A program made the position numbers and the translations under genes. From Synaphobranchus kaupii (Eukaryota; Chordata; Actinopteri; Anguilliformes; Synaphobranchidae): a DNA stretch of 64,000 nt. Shown here in pieces: positions 1 to 12,222 of the stretch (positions are counted from its first letter, which is position 1; each line of letters opens with the position of its first letter). Under the pieces are notes generated by a model that saw nothing but the letters and a program-made list of their open reading frames with translations, ran no database searches and had not been told where the DNA came from. The stretch lies in contig CM056379.1 of assembly GCA_029718625.1 (NCBI GenBank), positions 52,039,579 through 52,103,578 on the forward strand. Direction: 5' to 3'.

Positions 1-1
1 T

Positions 2-418
2 GGAGACTTTGAAGCACAAAAAAGGAATTTCGAGCTGCTTCGCAACCCATTTGCCGTCGACGTGGAAACTGCACCTGTACAGATTCAGATGGAGCTGATT
101 GAGCTGCAGTGTAATGGGACACTAAAGGCAAAGTACGACACTGCAGGGCCCGCACAGTTTATTTGCTCCGTTCCTGAAGCAATGTCTCAGCTCCGTCTAC
201 ATGCGGCTCGAACCTTGTGCATGTTTGGTAGCACATATCTCTGCGAGAAGCTATTCTCAGTGATGAAGATTAACAAAACAGCACACAGGAGTCGTCTCAC
301 TGATGAACACCTGCAGTCCATTCTGAGAATCTCCACAACACAGAACCTTACACCAAACCTAAACAAATTTGTTGCCAAGAAAAGATGCCAAGCATCCAGC
401 TCTGACAAAATAGCATAA
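2..418 (+). CDS. hAT transposase, C-terminal fragment
   Basis: The frame is open from base 2 to a TAA at 416-418, so this is the C-terminal part of a longer protein that starts outside the window. The visible pattern is the hAT C-terminal dimerisation region, with an alanine-rich helix, then a segment containing CEKLFSVMKINKTAHRSRL and DEHLQSILRI. The wording resembles the ZBED/GTF2IRD2-like hAT group of vertebrates. No catalytic residue upstream can be seen. No stop interrupts the visible part, so the copy may be fairly young, but a single domain cannot show activity. Confidence 0.75.
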   Translation, partial: GDFEAQKRNFELLRNPFAVDVETAPVQIQMELIELQCNGTLKAKYDTAGPAQFICSVPEAMSQLRLHAARTLCMFGSTYLCEKLFSVMKINKTAHRSRLTDEHLQSILRISTTQNLTPNLNKFVAKKRCQASSSDKIA

Positions 419-790
419 GAGCAAAGAAAACTGAATGTTTTGATTTGTTATTTTTATTTTTTGCTGAAAAGCACAAATTTTATTTATATTTCCAGGGATT
501 TCTGGACCATGCTCATATTTTGAATTTGTATGATTTTGACAGGAGATATTTTTATGGAGAACAAAATATTTAAAGATATTTAAAGTTTAAGTTTATTTTT
601 TATAAAATGGCACAAGAGCAAAGAAAACTGAATGTTTTGATGTGTTATTTTTACTTTTGCGGAAAAGCATAATTTTTATTTATTTTTTTCAGGGTTTTTT
701 TTGCAGCATGTTCATAGTTGTAACTTGCATAATTTTGACAAGAGATATTTTGATGGAAAGTATTAAGTAAGTTATATAAAGTTTAAGTTT
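415..790 (+). repeat. Imperfect tandem duplication in hAT 3' UTR
   Basis: Two diverged copies of a roughly 190-base AT-rich segment lie head to tail. Both contain AGAGCAAAGAAAACTGAATG (near 418 and 614), a run like AAAAGCA...TTTTATTTAT, a GACA(G/A)GAGATATTTT motif and AAGTTTATTT. It is part of the hAT 3' untranslated region. Confidence 0.6.
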
Positions 791-956
791 ATTTATTCTG
801 GAATAATATTCCTGTCTGTTTTTATTCATATTTATGTTCAAAAAACATTTAGTTTTAGCGTGTTCAATAAATGTTTATCCTGTTCGGCCCGCGACCTAAA
901 GTGTGCTTTGAGTTTTGGCCGCCTGTGCAATTGAGTTTGACACCTCTGGTCTAATT

Positions 957-2054
957 AGAAACGAAAACAAATTTACAGCACGTTACACAATTAACTTGAT
1001 GCAAGAGCAGGTCTGTTTCCCTTGCAGTAAATCACCCTTTTCACGGTCTTTCTGGGAAAGTGGATCGTTTTAAAGCATTACGCTGCCAGTAAAACAGGTT
1101 GGTCACAAACAGGACATTATAAACAAGGGAAAATATGCGTGAACCTACGGGCTGCCAACTTGACAGCTTAATAACGATATTTACGTTATTAATCAATATT
1201 AGAATGCAGGTAATGAACTTCGGATGAAGCTTGAACTTCGAGAACTCCATGAGAACATCCTCATGGAATTGATGTTTGACAATGCTTCATTATATAATCA
1301 AACGAAATTTGTAAAACAAGCAGGCTAATTTGGCGTTTTCTAAGGTGAGACAGAAGCCATTGGTAGCTTATTCTCAGCTGTTGCAGGTGCTTCTAACGAA
1401 AATTAACCGCATATATTTTGTAAAATGACAGCACTGTCGGGAATTACCGGGAACTCATAATGGTTAGTCCGAATAATATTGATCATACTATTGATCCATA
1501 TAGCCTATTTCTTGATCGCACTAAAGACGCACGAGCATGTCTGTTTCGCCATCATATAAGCAATCTGCCAAGGTGGAAAAGCAGGCTTTTAAAGGGAACG
1601 GGATATGACATTTTGATTGGTTTATTGCATGTCACAACTATAATTAATGAAGAGACTTGGTTCAGCCCATTTGCACGTTGCGCTGTGCTTAGCGCTCAAA
1701 AAACACGCCATCAAACTAGCAACAGTGGACTTGGACACGCCCTAAATGGACTTTACGCCATGCGTTTAGACAAAGTGCTAAGATCACCAAGATAGAGCCC
1801 CTGGAGTCATAAAGCCTTAAACAGAGCACCCCCTAAATAGGTGAGAATTGACCAAATTTGCCATCTGCGCCAAGGGGTTAAATGCAAGAACACCCAGTAT
1901 TTTCATTGCTCTAGAGATTACATGCCTACTTCCATTGTGCAGTTCCCAAATTATTCCACTAATTCGTAACGTTAGCTACTGAGATTGTAAAATAAATAAA
2001 TAAAATAAAAAATAAATAAAATAAAAAAACCAGGAAGTGGCTAGACGAGCTAAC
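957..2054. other. Intergenic, no recognised feature
   Basis: I see no supported gene here. An open frame at 1460-1795 has no recognisable domain and no flanking splice or promoter signals. The stretch is AT-rich, with a low-complexity AAATAAATAAA run near 1990-2030. Confidence 0.5.
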
Positions 2055-2272
2055 TTACATTTACATTACATTACATTACAGGCATTTCGCAGACGCTCTT
2101 ATCCAGAGCGACTTACACGACTTCTTATAACATTTATCCATTCATACAGCTGGATATATACTGAAGCAAGTCAGGTTAAGTACCTTGCTCAAGGGTACAA
2201 TGGCAGTGTCCTACCTGGGAATCGAACCTGCAACCTTTCGGTTACAGTTCCAGTTCCTTAACCATTATACTA
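2055..2272 (-). repeat. tRNA-derived fish SINE
   Basis: Read on the - strand, the repeat starts with a tRNA-like head. An A-box-like ATGGTTAAGGAACTGG is followed by a B-box-like GGTTCGATTCC (the + strand shows GGAATCGAACC near 2219). It ends in the core AAGTCGCTCTGGATAAGAGC and a TGTAATG tail that repeats as ATTACATTAC on the + strand near 2060. Degenerate relatives lie at 9592-9720 and 46975-47045. Confidence 0.75.
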
Positions 2273-2581
2273 TGCATGAAATGATTACTCAGCAAACAGT
2301 TATCGATAATTGGAAATAAGCAAAAAAAAAATGTACTTCTTAACTAGGACAGCAGCTTGGTAAGAATACATAACTTTTCTGTGTCGATTGGGTTCGTACA
2401 AAGCCCATAGAGAGAGAAAGCCTTGCCAACTCTAATGACGGCAATGGAACGAAAAAAAAAGTACAATGTCATGCTTTGAGCAGCAGGGGGCAGTGCTGAG
2501 GCATTGCTAAACAGAGTTGAATTATAAGTCGACATGCAATCGATGGTTGTGTTATGATCACTTTCAAAACATTCCCACTAG

Positions 2582-3702
2582 CATTGCCCTGTCATAGCCC
2601 TGGATATCCAGGGTGCATTTGACAAAGTGTGGCCTCATGAGTTTTTAGCCCATGATGCCACATACCCACTCCAAAGGGGTATCTGGGAAGCTACTAACAT
2701 GGCTCCAAAGCTACCTTTCCAACAGATCCATCAGATTTGTCCTGTCAGGCCAAGCCTCGGAAATCTGCTCCATCAACGCTTCAGTACCACAAGGCTCGGA
2801 CCACTCCTATTCAGCATCTTCATTGATGACCTGGCTGATGCCTGTGAGAATGAACTGTACCTGTATGCTGACGACTCAACTCTTTACGCCCGTATAAGAT
2901 CTCCAGCAGAGAGGGCTGAAGTGGAAGCTAGCCTAAACAGGGATCTCTACCAAATAAACATCTGGGGAGACAGATGGAAGACTGCCTTTGAACCGTCAAA
3001 GTGCAAATCCACGACACTCTCGAGGAAGAGGATTCCATCAAAGCCCTGCACTTTGATGATCACCAGCTAGCCAATACTGAAGAACTTGACATTCTGGGAG
3101 TCACAATAGACAGTAAACTGTCATGGTCCAAACACCTAGCCAAAATCTCCATCGGGGCAGGTCAGAAACTGGGAGCACTGAGGAGAGTGGCCAGTAAACT
3201 CAACACCAAGAGCCGATCCACAATCTACAAAGCACAGGTCCGTAGCATCGTGGAGTACGCTTCTCTGAGCTGGATGAGTGCCCCACCTACTCAACTTGGC
3301 CTGCTTGATAACATCCAGAAGGCGGCCCTGAAAATAATCGGAGTGGACCAAGACACTGCCTGCTCACAACTTGCCATTCCCAGCCTTCATCACAGAAGAC
3401 AGGTTGCTGCTGCTACAGTCCTGTACAAGATGCACACCCACTAATGCCCCATGGACCTCCAAACTATGCTCCCTCCACCTTATATTAGGCGTTGTACCAC
3501 CCGCTTATGCACCTTACCAGACCATGCTCTCACCCTCCTAGTCTCAAGAACATGCTCCTTGCACAGAAGCTTCTTACACACTGCTGTCCGTATATGGAAT
3601 AGCCTCCCAGAAGAATATGTTGGACAGATCACTGGTACTGGTCTCGCCTTCAAAAGTAGAGCACACAGATACCTCCGGACCATACCCCTTATTGACTGTT
3701 GA
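2582..3702 (+). pseudogene. LINE reverse transcriptase remnant, copy 1
   Basis: This is a decayed non-LTR retrotransposon reverse transcriptase spread over three frames. Successive pieces show ALDIQGAFDKVW, a fingers/palm segment with GPLLFSIFIDDL, the catalytic YADDSTL, and a C-terminal part with LDILGVTIDSKLSW and an RSFLHTAVRIWNSLPEE tail. Frame changes occur near 2680-2700, 2800 and 3000-3070, and there is a stop near 3444. The endonuclease domain is absent. The C-terminal architecture is that of the jockey-like LINE group, but the clade is not certain. The part from 2681 onward is repeated almost exactly at 5229-6250. Confidence 0.8.
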
Positions 3703-5228
3703 GCTGCACCATATGATTGGCTAACTGGATGAAAATCTGACTTGGCTATTGTTCACAATTGCAATCAATAAGATAATTTAAAAAAATGTTTTTTTGATGC
3801 TACGCAATGTTGATGAGTTTGCCGGTTCATGATTATTCATTACCGGCTCCTGTTTGGCGGTAGCCAACTAGCTAGTAGGCCTAGGCCTAGTTGGTTAGGT
3901 AGCAAACAAGCATTATGACAGAGATGGTTTACTATACATCTCCCTAGCTAGGTTATATTAACATTGTATAACAACACGGTGGGAATATAAATGTACTAAA
4001 GATTCTAATAAAATGATCTTACGGTGTTGGAAAGATGTGTTGTCGATGTGAAAAGTGATTAACATGCACTGCAGCCAGCCCTTGCTTGCTAAGTAAAACC
4101 AGATATTCTTTAGAGTCTAGAATATTCTTGTTAAAACCAGATTATCAAAAAGATACAAGGTGATGTACCGCCGGGTACTAGCTAGTATTTTGTTCGTCCA
4201 CATAGTTGTCATTCTTGTGCTGTTATTACCGAACGACTTCGGCTGGCTGTCCATCTTGCTTTTGAGTATAACGGCCAAAGCGGTCATGAATATTCATGAC
4301 CTACTTTACATAACCAGAGAAAAACAAGTTTGTTTTTCTAAACGGTTCAATATTTCATTAATCTAAGTGCGTAGAAATGCATATTTTGTGCATCTGCATC
4401 TGCTGTCTGCGAATTTTCTCCAACTTAGAAAAATTATTATCTCTTATAGATTTGGGTTTCTGGAGAAAAATTTCATTGACCCCCATAAATTCCTCTGTTT
4501 AGCCCAGTTTTAGTGCTCATAGTCAGCAGCAAACGCGAGCCAGCGAAAAGGACAAGGCAGAGGGGTGAAGGGGGAACCAGCAGAGTAGACCACTGCTCGG
4601 TTCTCCCCATTTCACCCCTCCCCTATGTTCTTCTCTGTCGTGCTGCTGCTGTGACTGAGATCGTCTGCCTGCCTGAGTCGAATTGGCGCCCTATCTGTTG
4701 TACAAGCACACAACGGTCCCACTGCTCATCCGAAATATACATACAAAACCAGGATTACTGAGTCAGCTGGATAACTGCACTGAATAAAACCCCGAACAGT
4801 CCCAAATCTACTTGTAAGCAGTAAACCTGCTTCGTAGTATAGGCTACCCTACCTCCCGGTCTAATTTGTGTATATGTTAGCTAATTTACATCAACTCAGC
4901 CAGCTAGCTAGCAAACTGAATAATTTGTTCCACGAAGGGAGAGAGACACAGAGAGTGTGTTTAACTTATGCAGAAACAGTGTTCCGAAACTTTTAAATGA
5001 TGGAAACCGTATTAATGTAAATGTATATTAGAACCGAGCAACTCAGGAATTATCTTCATTTTCGCCAGCTAGATTCACGCAAGAGGAGATTATTGGAGGC
5101 CAGCTGACTACCAAACTAGCTGTATTAGCAGGAAAAAACAGAACGTGTACAATAACTACAGAAGCAAATTTGTGGACCCAGGTCTGGTGTGAATGACGAT
5201 AACATGTATATGCAAATTAGCGTATGAC
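2681..5228 (+). repeat. Tandem duplication, unit A (2,548 bp)
   Basis: Bases 2681-5228 and 5229-7776 are a head-to-tail duplication with a constant offset of 2,548. I noted only isolated differences: A/G near 3350 versus 5898, one extra T in the poly-T near 6340, and one G fewer near 6721. The unit holds the 3' part of the LINE relic and about 1.5 kb of other sequence in which I recognise no gene. The junction is ...TATGAC|ATCTGGGAAG. Confidence 0.95.
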
Positions 5229-6250
5229 ATCTGGGAAGCTACTAACATGGCTCCAAAGCTACCTTTCCAACAGATCCATCAGATTTGTCCTGTCAGGCCA
5301 AGCCTCGGAAATCTGCTCCATCAACGCTTCAGTACCACAAGGCTCGGACCACTCCTATTCAGCATCTTCATTGATGACCTGGCTGATGCCTGTGAGAATG
5401 AACTGTACCTGTATGCTGACGACTCAACTCTTTACGCCCGTATAAGATCTCCAGCAGAGAGGGCTGAAGTGGAAGCTAGCCTAAACAGGGATCTCTACCA
5501 AATAAACATCTGGGGAGACAGATGGAAGACTGCCTTTGAACCGTCAAAGTGCAAATCCACGACACTCTCGAGGAAGAGGATTCCATCAAAGCCCTGCACT
5601 TTGATGATCACCAGCTAGCCAATACTGAAGAACTTGACATTCTGGGAGTCACAATAGACAGTAAACTGTCATGGTCCAAACACCTAGCCAAAATCTCCAT
5701 CGGGGCAGGTCAGAAACTGGGAGCACTGAGGAGAGTGGCCAGTAAACTCAACACCAAGAGCCGATCCACAATCTACAAAGCACAGGTCCGTAGCATCGTG
5801 GAGTACGCTTCTCTGAGCTGGATGAGTGCCCCACCTACTCAACTTGGCCTGCTTGATAACATCCAGAAGGCGGCCCTGAAAATAATCGGAGTGGACCAGG
5901 ACACTGCCTGCTCACAACTTGCCATTCCCAGCCTTCATCACAGAAGACAGGTTGCTGCTGCTACAGTCCTGTACAAGATGCACACCCACTAATGCCCCAT
6001 GGACCTCCAAACTATGCTCCCTCCACCTTATATTAGGCGTTGTACCACCCGCTTATGCACCTTACCAGACCATGCTCTCACCCTCCTAGTCTCAAGAACA
6101 TGCTCCTTGCACAGAAGCTTCTTACACACTGCTGTCCGTATATGGAATAGCCTCCCAGAAGAATATGTTGGACAGATCACTGGTACTGGTCTCGCCTTCA
6201 AAAGTAGAGCACACAGATACCTCCGGACCATACCCCTTATTGACTGTTGA
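5229..6250 (+). pseudogene. LINE reverse transcriptase remnant, copy 2
   Basis: This is the duplicate of 2681-3702 with the same frame breaks, including YADDSTL and the C-terminal pieces. It lacks the ALDIQGAFDKVW segment, because the duplication breakpoint falls just downstream of it. Sharing of every disabling break shows that decay of the LINE came before the tandem duplication. Confidence 0.85.
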
Positions 6251-7776
6251 GCTGCACCATATGATTGGCTAACTGGATGAAAATCTGACTTGGCTATTGT
6301 TCACAATTGCAATCAATAAGATAATTTAAAAAAATGTTTTTTTTGATGCTACGCAATGTTGATGAGTTTGCCGGTTCATGATTATTCATTACCGGCTCCT
6401 GTTTGGCGGTAGCCAACTAGCTAGTAGGCCTAGGCCTAGTTGGTTAGGTAGCAAACAAGCATTATGACAGAGATGGTTTACTATACATCTCCCTAGCTAG
6501 GTTATATTAACATTGTATAACAACACGGTGGGAATATAAATGTACTAAAGATTCTAATAAAATGATCTTACGGTGTTGGAAAGATGTGTTGTCGATGTGA
6601 AAAGTGATTAACATGCACTGCAGCCAGCCCTTGCTTGCTAAGTAAAACCAGATATTCTTTAGAGTCTAGAATATTCTTGTTAAAACCAGATTATCAAAAA
6701 GATACAAGGTGATGTACCGCCGGTACTAGCTAGTATTTTGTTCGTCCACATAGTTGTCATTCTTGTGCTGTTATTACCGAACGACTTCGGCTGGCTGTCC
6801 ATCTTGCTTTTGAGTATAACGGCCAAAGCGGTCATGAATATTCATGACCTACTTTACATAACCAGAGAAAAACAAGTTTGTTTTTCTAAACGGTTCAATA
6901 TTTCATTAATCTAAGTGCGTAGAAATGCATATTTTGTGCATCTGCATCTGCTGTCTGCGAATTTTCTCCAACTTAGAAAAATTATTATCTCTTATAGATT
7001 TGGGTTTCTGGAGAAAAATTTCATTGACCCCCATAAATTCCTCTGTTTAGCCCAGTTTTAGTGCTCATAGTCAGCAGCAAACGCGAGCCAGCGAAAAGGA
7101 CAAGGCAGAGGGGTGAAGGGGGAACCAGCAGAGTAGACCACTGCTCGGTTCTCCCCATTTCACCCCTCCCCTATGTTCTTCTCTGTCGTGCTGCTGCTGT
7201 GACTGAGATCGTCTGCCTGCCTGAGTCGAATTGGCGCCCTATCTGTTGTACAAGCACACAACGGTCCCACTGCTCATCCGAAATATACATACAAAACCAG
7301 GATTACTGAGTCAGCTGGATAACTGCACTGAATAAAACCCCGAACAGTCCCAAATCTACTTGTAAGCAGTAAACCTGCTTCGTAGTATAGGCTACCCTAC
7401 CTCCCGGTCTAATTTGTGTATATGTTAGCTAATTTACATCAACTCAGCCAGCTAGCTAGCAAACTGAATAATTTGTTCCACGAAGGGAGAGAGACACAGA
7501 GAGTGTGTTTAACTTATGCAGAAACAGTGTTCCGAAACTTTTAAATGATGGAAACCGTATTAATGTAAATGTATATTAGAACCGAGCAACTCAGGAATTA
7601 TCTTCATTTTCGCCAGCTAGATTCACGCAAGAGGAGATTATTGGAGGCCAGCTGACTACCAAACTAGCTGTATTAGCAGGAAAAAACAGAACGTGTACAA
7701 TAACTACAGAAGCAAATTTGTGGACCCAGGTCTGGTGTGAATGACGATAACATGTATATGCAAATTAGCGTATGAC
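5229..7776 (+). repeat. Tandem duplication, unit B (2,548 bp)
   Basis: This is the second unit. It ends ...GCGTATGAC at 7776 and is followed by unrelated sequence beginning ATCATTTAG. The 2-3 shared bases (AT/ATC) at the junction suggest microhomology-mediated or unequal duplication rather than two independent LINE insertions, because the non-LINE flank is copied too. Confidence 0.95.
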
Positions 7777-8082
7777 ATCATTTAGCATATTCTAGCGACT
7801 TTTTGAGCAGCCAATGGTGCCTTTGCTTGGAAAATAGTTGGCAACACTGAAGCATAGACCACATGCATCTATGGTACAGGAGTGGGTCATATTATGAACG
7901 ACTTTTTATTTTTCTTAAATCATAATCTACACTTTGTAACCATCATCATATGTAAACCGATTGATATTCTCAATAAAAAATTTTAAATATTACAAATTAC
8001 TTCCTCACTAGTTTGGAAAGAGTTTTGCGGGATTTCTTTCGCACACTGCTTGCAAAGTGAGGGGACAGAGAACATAGTAGAC

Positions 8083-8140
8083 AGGGGTCTGAGTGGACAG
8101 GGAACAGGGGACAGGGAACAGGGAACAGGGAACAGGGATC
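8083..8140 (+). repeat. GGGAACA minisatellite
   Basis: Short tandem units of GGGAACA/GGGGACA are seen, for example GGGAACAGGGAACAGGGAAC near 8111-8135. Confidence 0.8.
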
Positions 8141-8182
8141 GTATTCGGTAACGGCCCAGGTCAATGGGCAGATAAAAATGTA

Positions 8183-8293
8183 GGGTGCGTCCCAATACTC
8201 GAAAAATGCACCCTCCTTTCCTCCACTACCGCCTCCTGGTAGTGGGGGAGTGGAGGAAAGGAGGTGGGGAGTGAAGAATATTGGGACGCACCC
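8183..8293. repeat. Palindromic MITE, 111 bp
   Basis: The arms GGGTGCGTCCCAATACTC and GAATATTGGGACGCACCC are inverted copies. The interior is also palindromic (CTCCTTTCCTCCACTACC against GTAGTGG...GGAGGAAAGGAG). This is a foldback-type miniature element, and its superfamily is not assigned. Confidence 0.7.
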
Positions 8294-8330
8294 GTAATCT
8301 CCAGTTAGTTTTCAACAGTCCTTCACTGAC

Positions 8331-8520
8331 CTGTATTCTGTCTCTTCGCCTTGTCTTGCAGTTCCTGTAGCCTCCGCCTGAGACTCTCGTTCTCTCTTTG
8401 TGTTCGAGCAGTTTTCTCCTGGTATTCCGATACCGTCTCTCTCACTACTTCCAATACCTCATGCACTGCCACCGTTAAGAGCTTTGCCACTCTAGCATTT
8501 AAACGCTCTATTTTAGACAT
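8331..8520 (-). CDS. First coding exon of a C2H2 zinc-finger gene
   Basis: The exon begins at an ATG (8518-8520) and encodes an N-terminal amphipathic/coiled-coil leader containing MSKIERLNARVAKLLTV, VSEYQEKTARTQRENESLRR and LQELQDK. It ends at a splice-donor match, ACAG|GTCAGTG (exon end 8331). From family knowledge, teleost C2H2 zinc-finger genes very often begin with this leader, which is followed by zinc-finger exons. No such exons are visible downstream on the - strand within the window; 2681-7776 is duplicated LINE DNA. It may therefore be the 5' end of a gene whose remainder lies beyond the left edge, or an orphan exon. It is intact as it stands. Confidence 0.7.
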
Positions 8521-9591
8521 TCTGCACAATTCCTTAAGGATAATGATCAGATAAAAAAAGACGACACATTAGGATGCAACGTTATGTTTATAGAACGCAA
8601 ACTAGCTAACGTTAGTGAATGTCGTTCCCCGAAAGCTAACGTTAAGGTTTCGATTTTTTTTTAAACTGATATATTAGTACATTCAAATCAACTGAAGTGG
8701 TAACGTTAAAGATTACCTTAGGCTTTCGTTCTTACTATTTTGTTATTTCTTCCTGCTACAAGTATCTTGCTGCGATGGTCTAACGTTAGTCAAATAGCTA
8801 GCTGGCTATAGTGTCACAGTATGACCTGGAAAGACTAGGTAGCCTACTAACGTTAGCGGTTAGCCAAAACAACACCTTGGAATTAAATGTTTACTATTCT
8901 TCAGTTCTGCGGATATATAGCTAATAGTTTGGGGATATACCATGACAAATGGCTAAAAAGCTGCTTATCTGGTTTTTAATTTTATTTCAGTGAACTATCA
9001 CTACTCAATGCTGTTAGCAAGAAGCTAACTAACACCGACCACAGAACACAATCTAGCCCCTTCCTGATTCTTTTGCGTGCCAGTGTGACGCCAACTCGCT
9101 TTGCGACAAAGTTCTCCCTCGTTTCAAAGTAAAAGTCGCCTATTACGCCAAGATACTTCATTTAAATCATTTAAACAGAATAGTTGTAACGTTACTGCCA
9201 AGACGCATTTTCTTGAAAAAATTACAATTCTCAATTTCCTGATATCAAGAGTTAACCAGGAGGTCGTTGATGTGAGTAAACGAATAAGTCGTGCAGAAAT
9301 CTTCAAGCAATGAAAAATAGATAACCTCGTCATATATACCGACAAAAATGTGACTTCCCACTGCAGCGAAGCGCCGCAAAGACGACTTGAAATTTATTGG
9401 TGGCATCATCTGCATGGATATAAACCATTCATATTTAGACTGGAGTAGGCTATAGCCTAAATTAAACCTATGTTCCACTAAGTTCACTATCGGAGAAAAG
9501 CATAAAATGTGACAAAACCATGGCTTTGTGTTCTGGATCAGCAAATGCATAATTCACCATTGAAAAACATATTTGGAGACATACAAGCGTA
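8521..9591. other. Intergenic / upstream of zinc-finger exon
   Basis: No coding feature is supported. The segment would hold the promoter and 5' UTR of the - strand zinc-finger exon. Short TAACGTTAGC-like motifs, common in teleost intergenic DNA, recur. Confidence 0.4.
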
Positions 9592-9720
9592 TTAAGCCGT
9601 GTAGCATAAAGGTTAGGGAACTGGGCGTTACAGATTCAAGATTTGTACATGGATTTCCTAAGCGAGGCACTGTCGCCATACTAACCTGAACCGCTTCAGT
9701 ACAAATCCAGCTGTATAAAT
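9592..9720 (+). repeat. Degenerate tRNA-derived SINE fragment
   Basis: A head-like stretch near 9600-9625 (CATAAAGGTTAGGGAACTGG) and the body CTTCAGTACAAATCCAGCTG match the SINE at 2055-2272 in opposite orientation. It is heavily mutated and lacks the 3' tail. Confidence 0.5.
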
Positions 9721-10375
9721 GTAGACGGGTCAATATATGAAAAAAAGTCACCTAACCCTGAACAAATTGCAACAAAAGGTTTTTCAATGGATTCTGGTAC
9801 TATTGGGCATGCTTATTAACATACTAAAAATCTACTAAAATCTACTTTCAGGAAAGGCATAATTTTCAAGATGGCGTCCAAAATGGCCGCCAGGAGCTTA
9901 AAATGGCTATATCTCAATAACTATTCATCCTAGAAAGGTGGTTTCAGCGTCAAACCATATATTTTAAAGGTAAAGGCATGTGATTGAATCAGTTTTATTA
10001 CTGTAAGTTAATTACTTCTTGCCAAATCCAAGATGGTGTCCCAAGGTGACATCATAAGTCAATTTTCTGTATATTTTGTCACAGCAGAAAAATTGAGTGT
10101 CACCCAATTGATGTCTGACACCACTTCAACGATCTCCCAGGGGTTACCTAACTTCAGGAAAAAAGTAAGGCAATAGGTGCTTTAGTCTAGAAGCAGCACT
10201 CATTTCAAATTGGGTATGCATTTTAGGCGAAAATTGCCTTGGGGTTTAACAGGTTAAATAACATCAAAACAACAACCAATTTCACTTTCTTTTTTTAATT
10301 GAGAATTAATACCATCAGTAAAGGATGATGAACAAGAAAGTATACATTGCCAGATTTTACAGTCCATTATGGGCA

Positions 10376-10449
10376 CTATGTATCATCATCCTCTGACTCC
10401 TCTGGAAGAAACTTGTTATGAGGATTATCACACTCATCAAGTTGACATG
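10376..10449 (-). pseudogene. Academ-like transposase, displaced C-terminus
   Basis: These bases encode the last residues of the gene (ending FLPEESEDDDT and TAG at 10376-10378). They are the severed continuation of the coding sequence that stops at 36044. The intact order of the same junction can be read at 38743-38816 in the other arm, which has no insertion. Confidence 0.75.
10444..10449 (+). repeat. Polinton target-site duplication, left
   Basis: GACATG directly abuts the left terminus AGTAGTATATGG. The matching copy is at 36044-36049. Six-base duplications are characteristic of Polinton integrases. Confidence 0.95.
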
Positions 10450-10790
10450 AGTAGTATATGGAATTCGGCTTATGTCACTTTTTGATTGAATTTGATTGAT
10501 GGTTGATAGGTCAAGCGGTCAAATGGGGGTCACATTTGCATATTTTTAATTTTTAATTTTTTTAAATATTAATTAATTATTTTTTATTTTTTATTATTTT
10601 TATTTTTTAATTTATAAGGTATTATTATTCGGGGGGTGGGGTTATTGTGGGGGATTTTGTTTCAAGGTTTTATTTATTGGCCTTGTAACGATGTCATTTT
10701 ATTGGGGGTTGTTTGTTGTAAACGTCGGTTTTTATGGTCGTTCTTTGGGTGAGGATTTTTTATTAGAACAACATCGTGAAAAAGTAACTT

Positions 10791-10793
<3 letters not shown>

Positions 10794-10827
<34 letters not shown>
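10794..10827 (+). repeat. (TA)n microsatellite in left TIR
   Basis: Uninterrupted TA dinucleotides; the longer homologous tract is at 35651-35694 in the right TIR. Confidence 0.9.
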
Positions 10828-10828
<1 letters not shown>

Positions 10829-11179
10829 AGTGTATAGTTTAGTGGCAATAGTTTGTGTTAGCAGAAGCGTTTTAAAAGAATAAAAGAATAAAATAATTCA
10901 AGACGGTTAATTGCAGACTTTTTAAACGTGACAGATAGCGGTAGGCTAAATGAACAAACTAACACGTTATTGCGTTTCTGTATTTCCAGGTCGGTATGCT
11001 ATAGAGAGTCGAAGGGGTGACAAATGTTGCAAAGTGAAACGTTCGCGAAGGGCACAACTCTTAACAAATTGTTGAAGTGCGGGCGTGTGTGCGAATGACT
11101 CCACAGACAAGGACTTAGATTTTTTGCCAAAGTTCGCGGAGGTCCGGAGAGATCTTTTTTCCAATTGTTGAAGTGCGGG

Positions 11180-12127
11180 CATAGGCGGCGGGTGATTTTT
11201 TCGTTAGGGAAGGCTAGGACGTTATGGGGGGGGGGGGGGGCTGTGCTCCTCCTTCCGTTTCAGCGATTTTTTTTACAGAACAGCTTTGAAATAAGTGAAT
11301 TCTAATTACTTTTTAAAGGGAAACTGCGTGAGAGGGGGGCCAGTGAGACGGGATTAAAAAAAAATTTTTTATCGCGGGTTCATGTGTCATAAAATTACAG
11401 CACTTCATGCTGACGCTGTAGGTATGTGCTGGAAAAAGTGCTCAGAAAACTATGATTTAGCATGACAGTGAGTCGCTTGCAAGGAGAGTTTCAGTGGTAA
11501 TTTTGCGCTTGAATTGGGAGAGCGATACAATGTTGCAGTTTTGGAATGCGAGCGTGGACGTGGCGCTGCTACATTTGTATCCGAAATGTATCACTTTCCC
11601 TCTATTGAGAGGCGTAGGAGCGTAGCGGAAGTGTAGTGGGTTTTTTGCCTTGAAACTGGTATAAATTAGGGCATATAGAAACGATCAAATATGCACAAAT
11701 ATAATAGCAACATATAAGGCGATCTAAAGTACTTTAGTTAATAAACAGATTATGTTAAACATTGGAATTTACAATGATTCAGTTATTCCATTGATTTACA
11801 CACTGAGAGTAGTCCATTACATCAACACACACACATCACAGATTACGGACAGACTGCGACTGAACAACTGCCATCAAAAGCTGAGTGGGAACGGTCTACT
11901 TATGATATGCAACATTCCATTTTAGACCAACCACACCAGTGAGTGATCAATCAAAAGTAGCCTAGTTACACCAACTCAAAACTGACAATCAGCCATAAAA
12001 CACACAGATCACAAGATCATTGTCGCTAGTAGTAGCTAGGCCTGCTCGTAGTCTAAGCAAAAAAAACAGGAACGATCGTTTGACTGCACTGCCAAACACA
12101 CCCACAACCCCCTCCCCCTTCCCAACG

Positions 12128-12222
<95 letters not shown>

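Larger units (their letters stand above)
1..948 (+). mobile_element. hAT transposon, 3' part
   Basis: The window opens inside a hAT transposon. The transposase C-terminus is followed by about 530 bases of AT-rich 3' untranslated sequence. The element ends at GAGTTTGACACCTCTG (933-948), which reads as a hAT terminal inverted repeat (reverse complement begins CAGAGGTGTCAAACTC). The left end lies outside the window, so the target duplication (expected GTCTAATT, 949-956) cannot be checked. Confidence 0.75.

Noticed and set aside
1460..1795. 111-codon open frame
   Set aside because: No domain, no promoter or splice context, and composition like the surrounding intergenic DNA.
2210..2272. tRNA gene suggested by A- and B-box-like motifs
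   Set aside because: The motifs belong to the head of a tRNA-derived SINE; no complete cloverleaf is present.
4160..4366. Small hydrophobic open frame in tandem unit A
   Set aside because: It is broken by a one-base difference in the otherwise identical unit B, so it is not under coding constraint.
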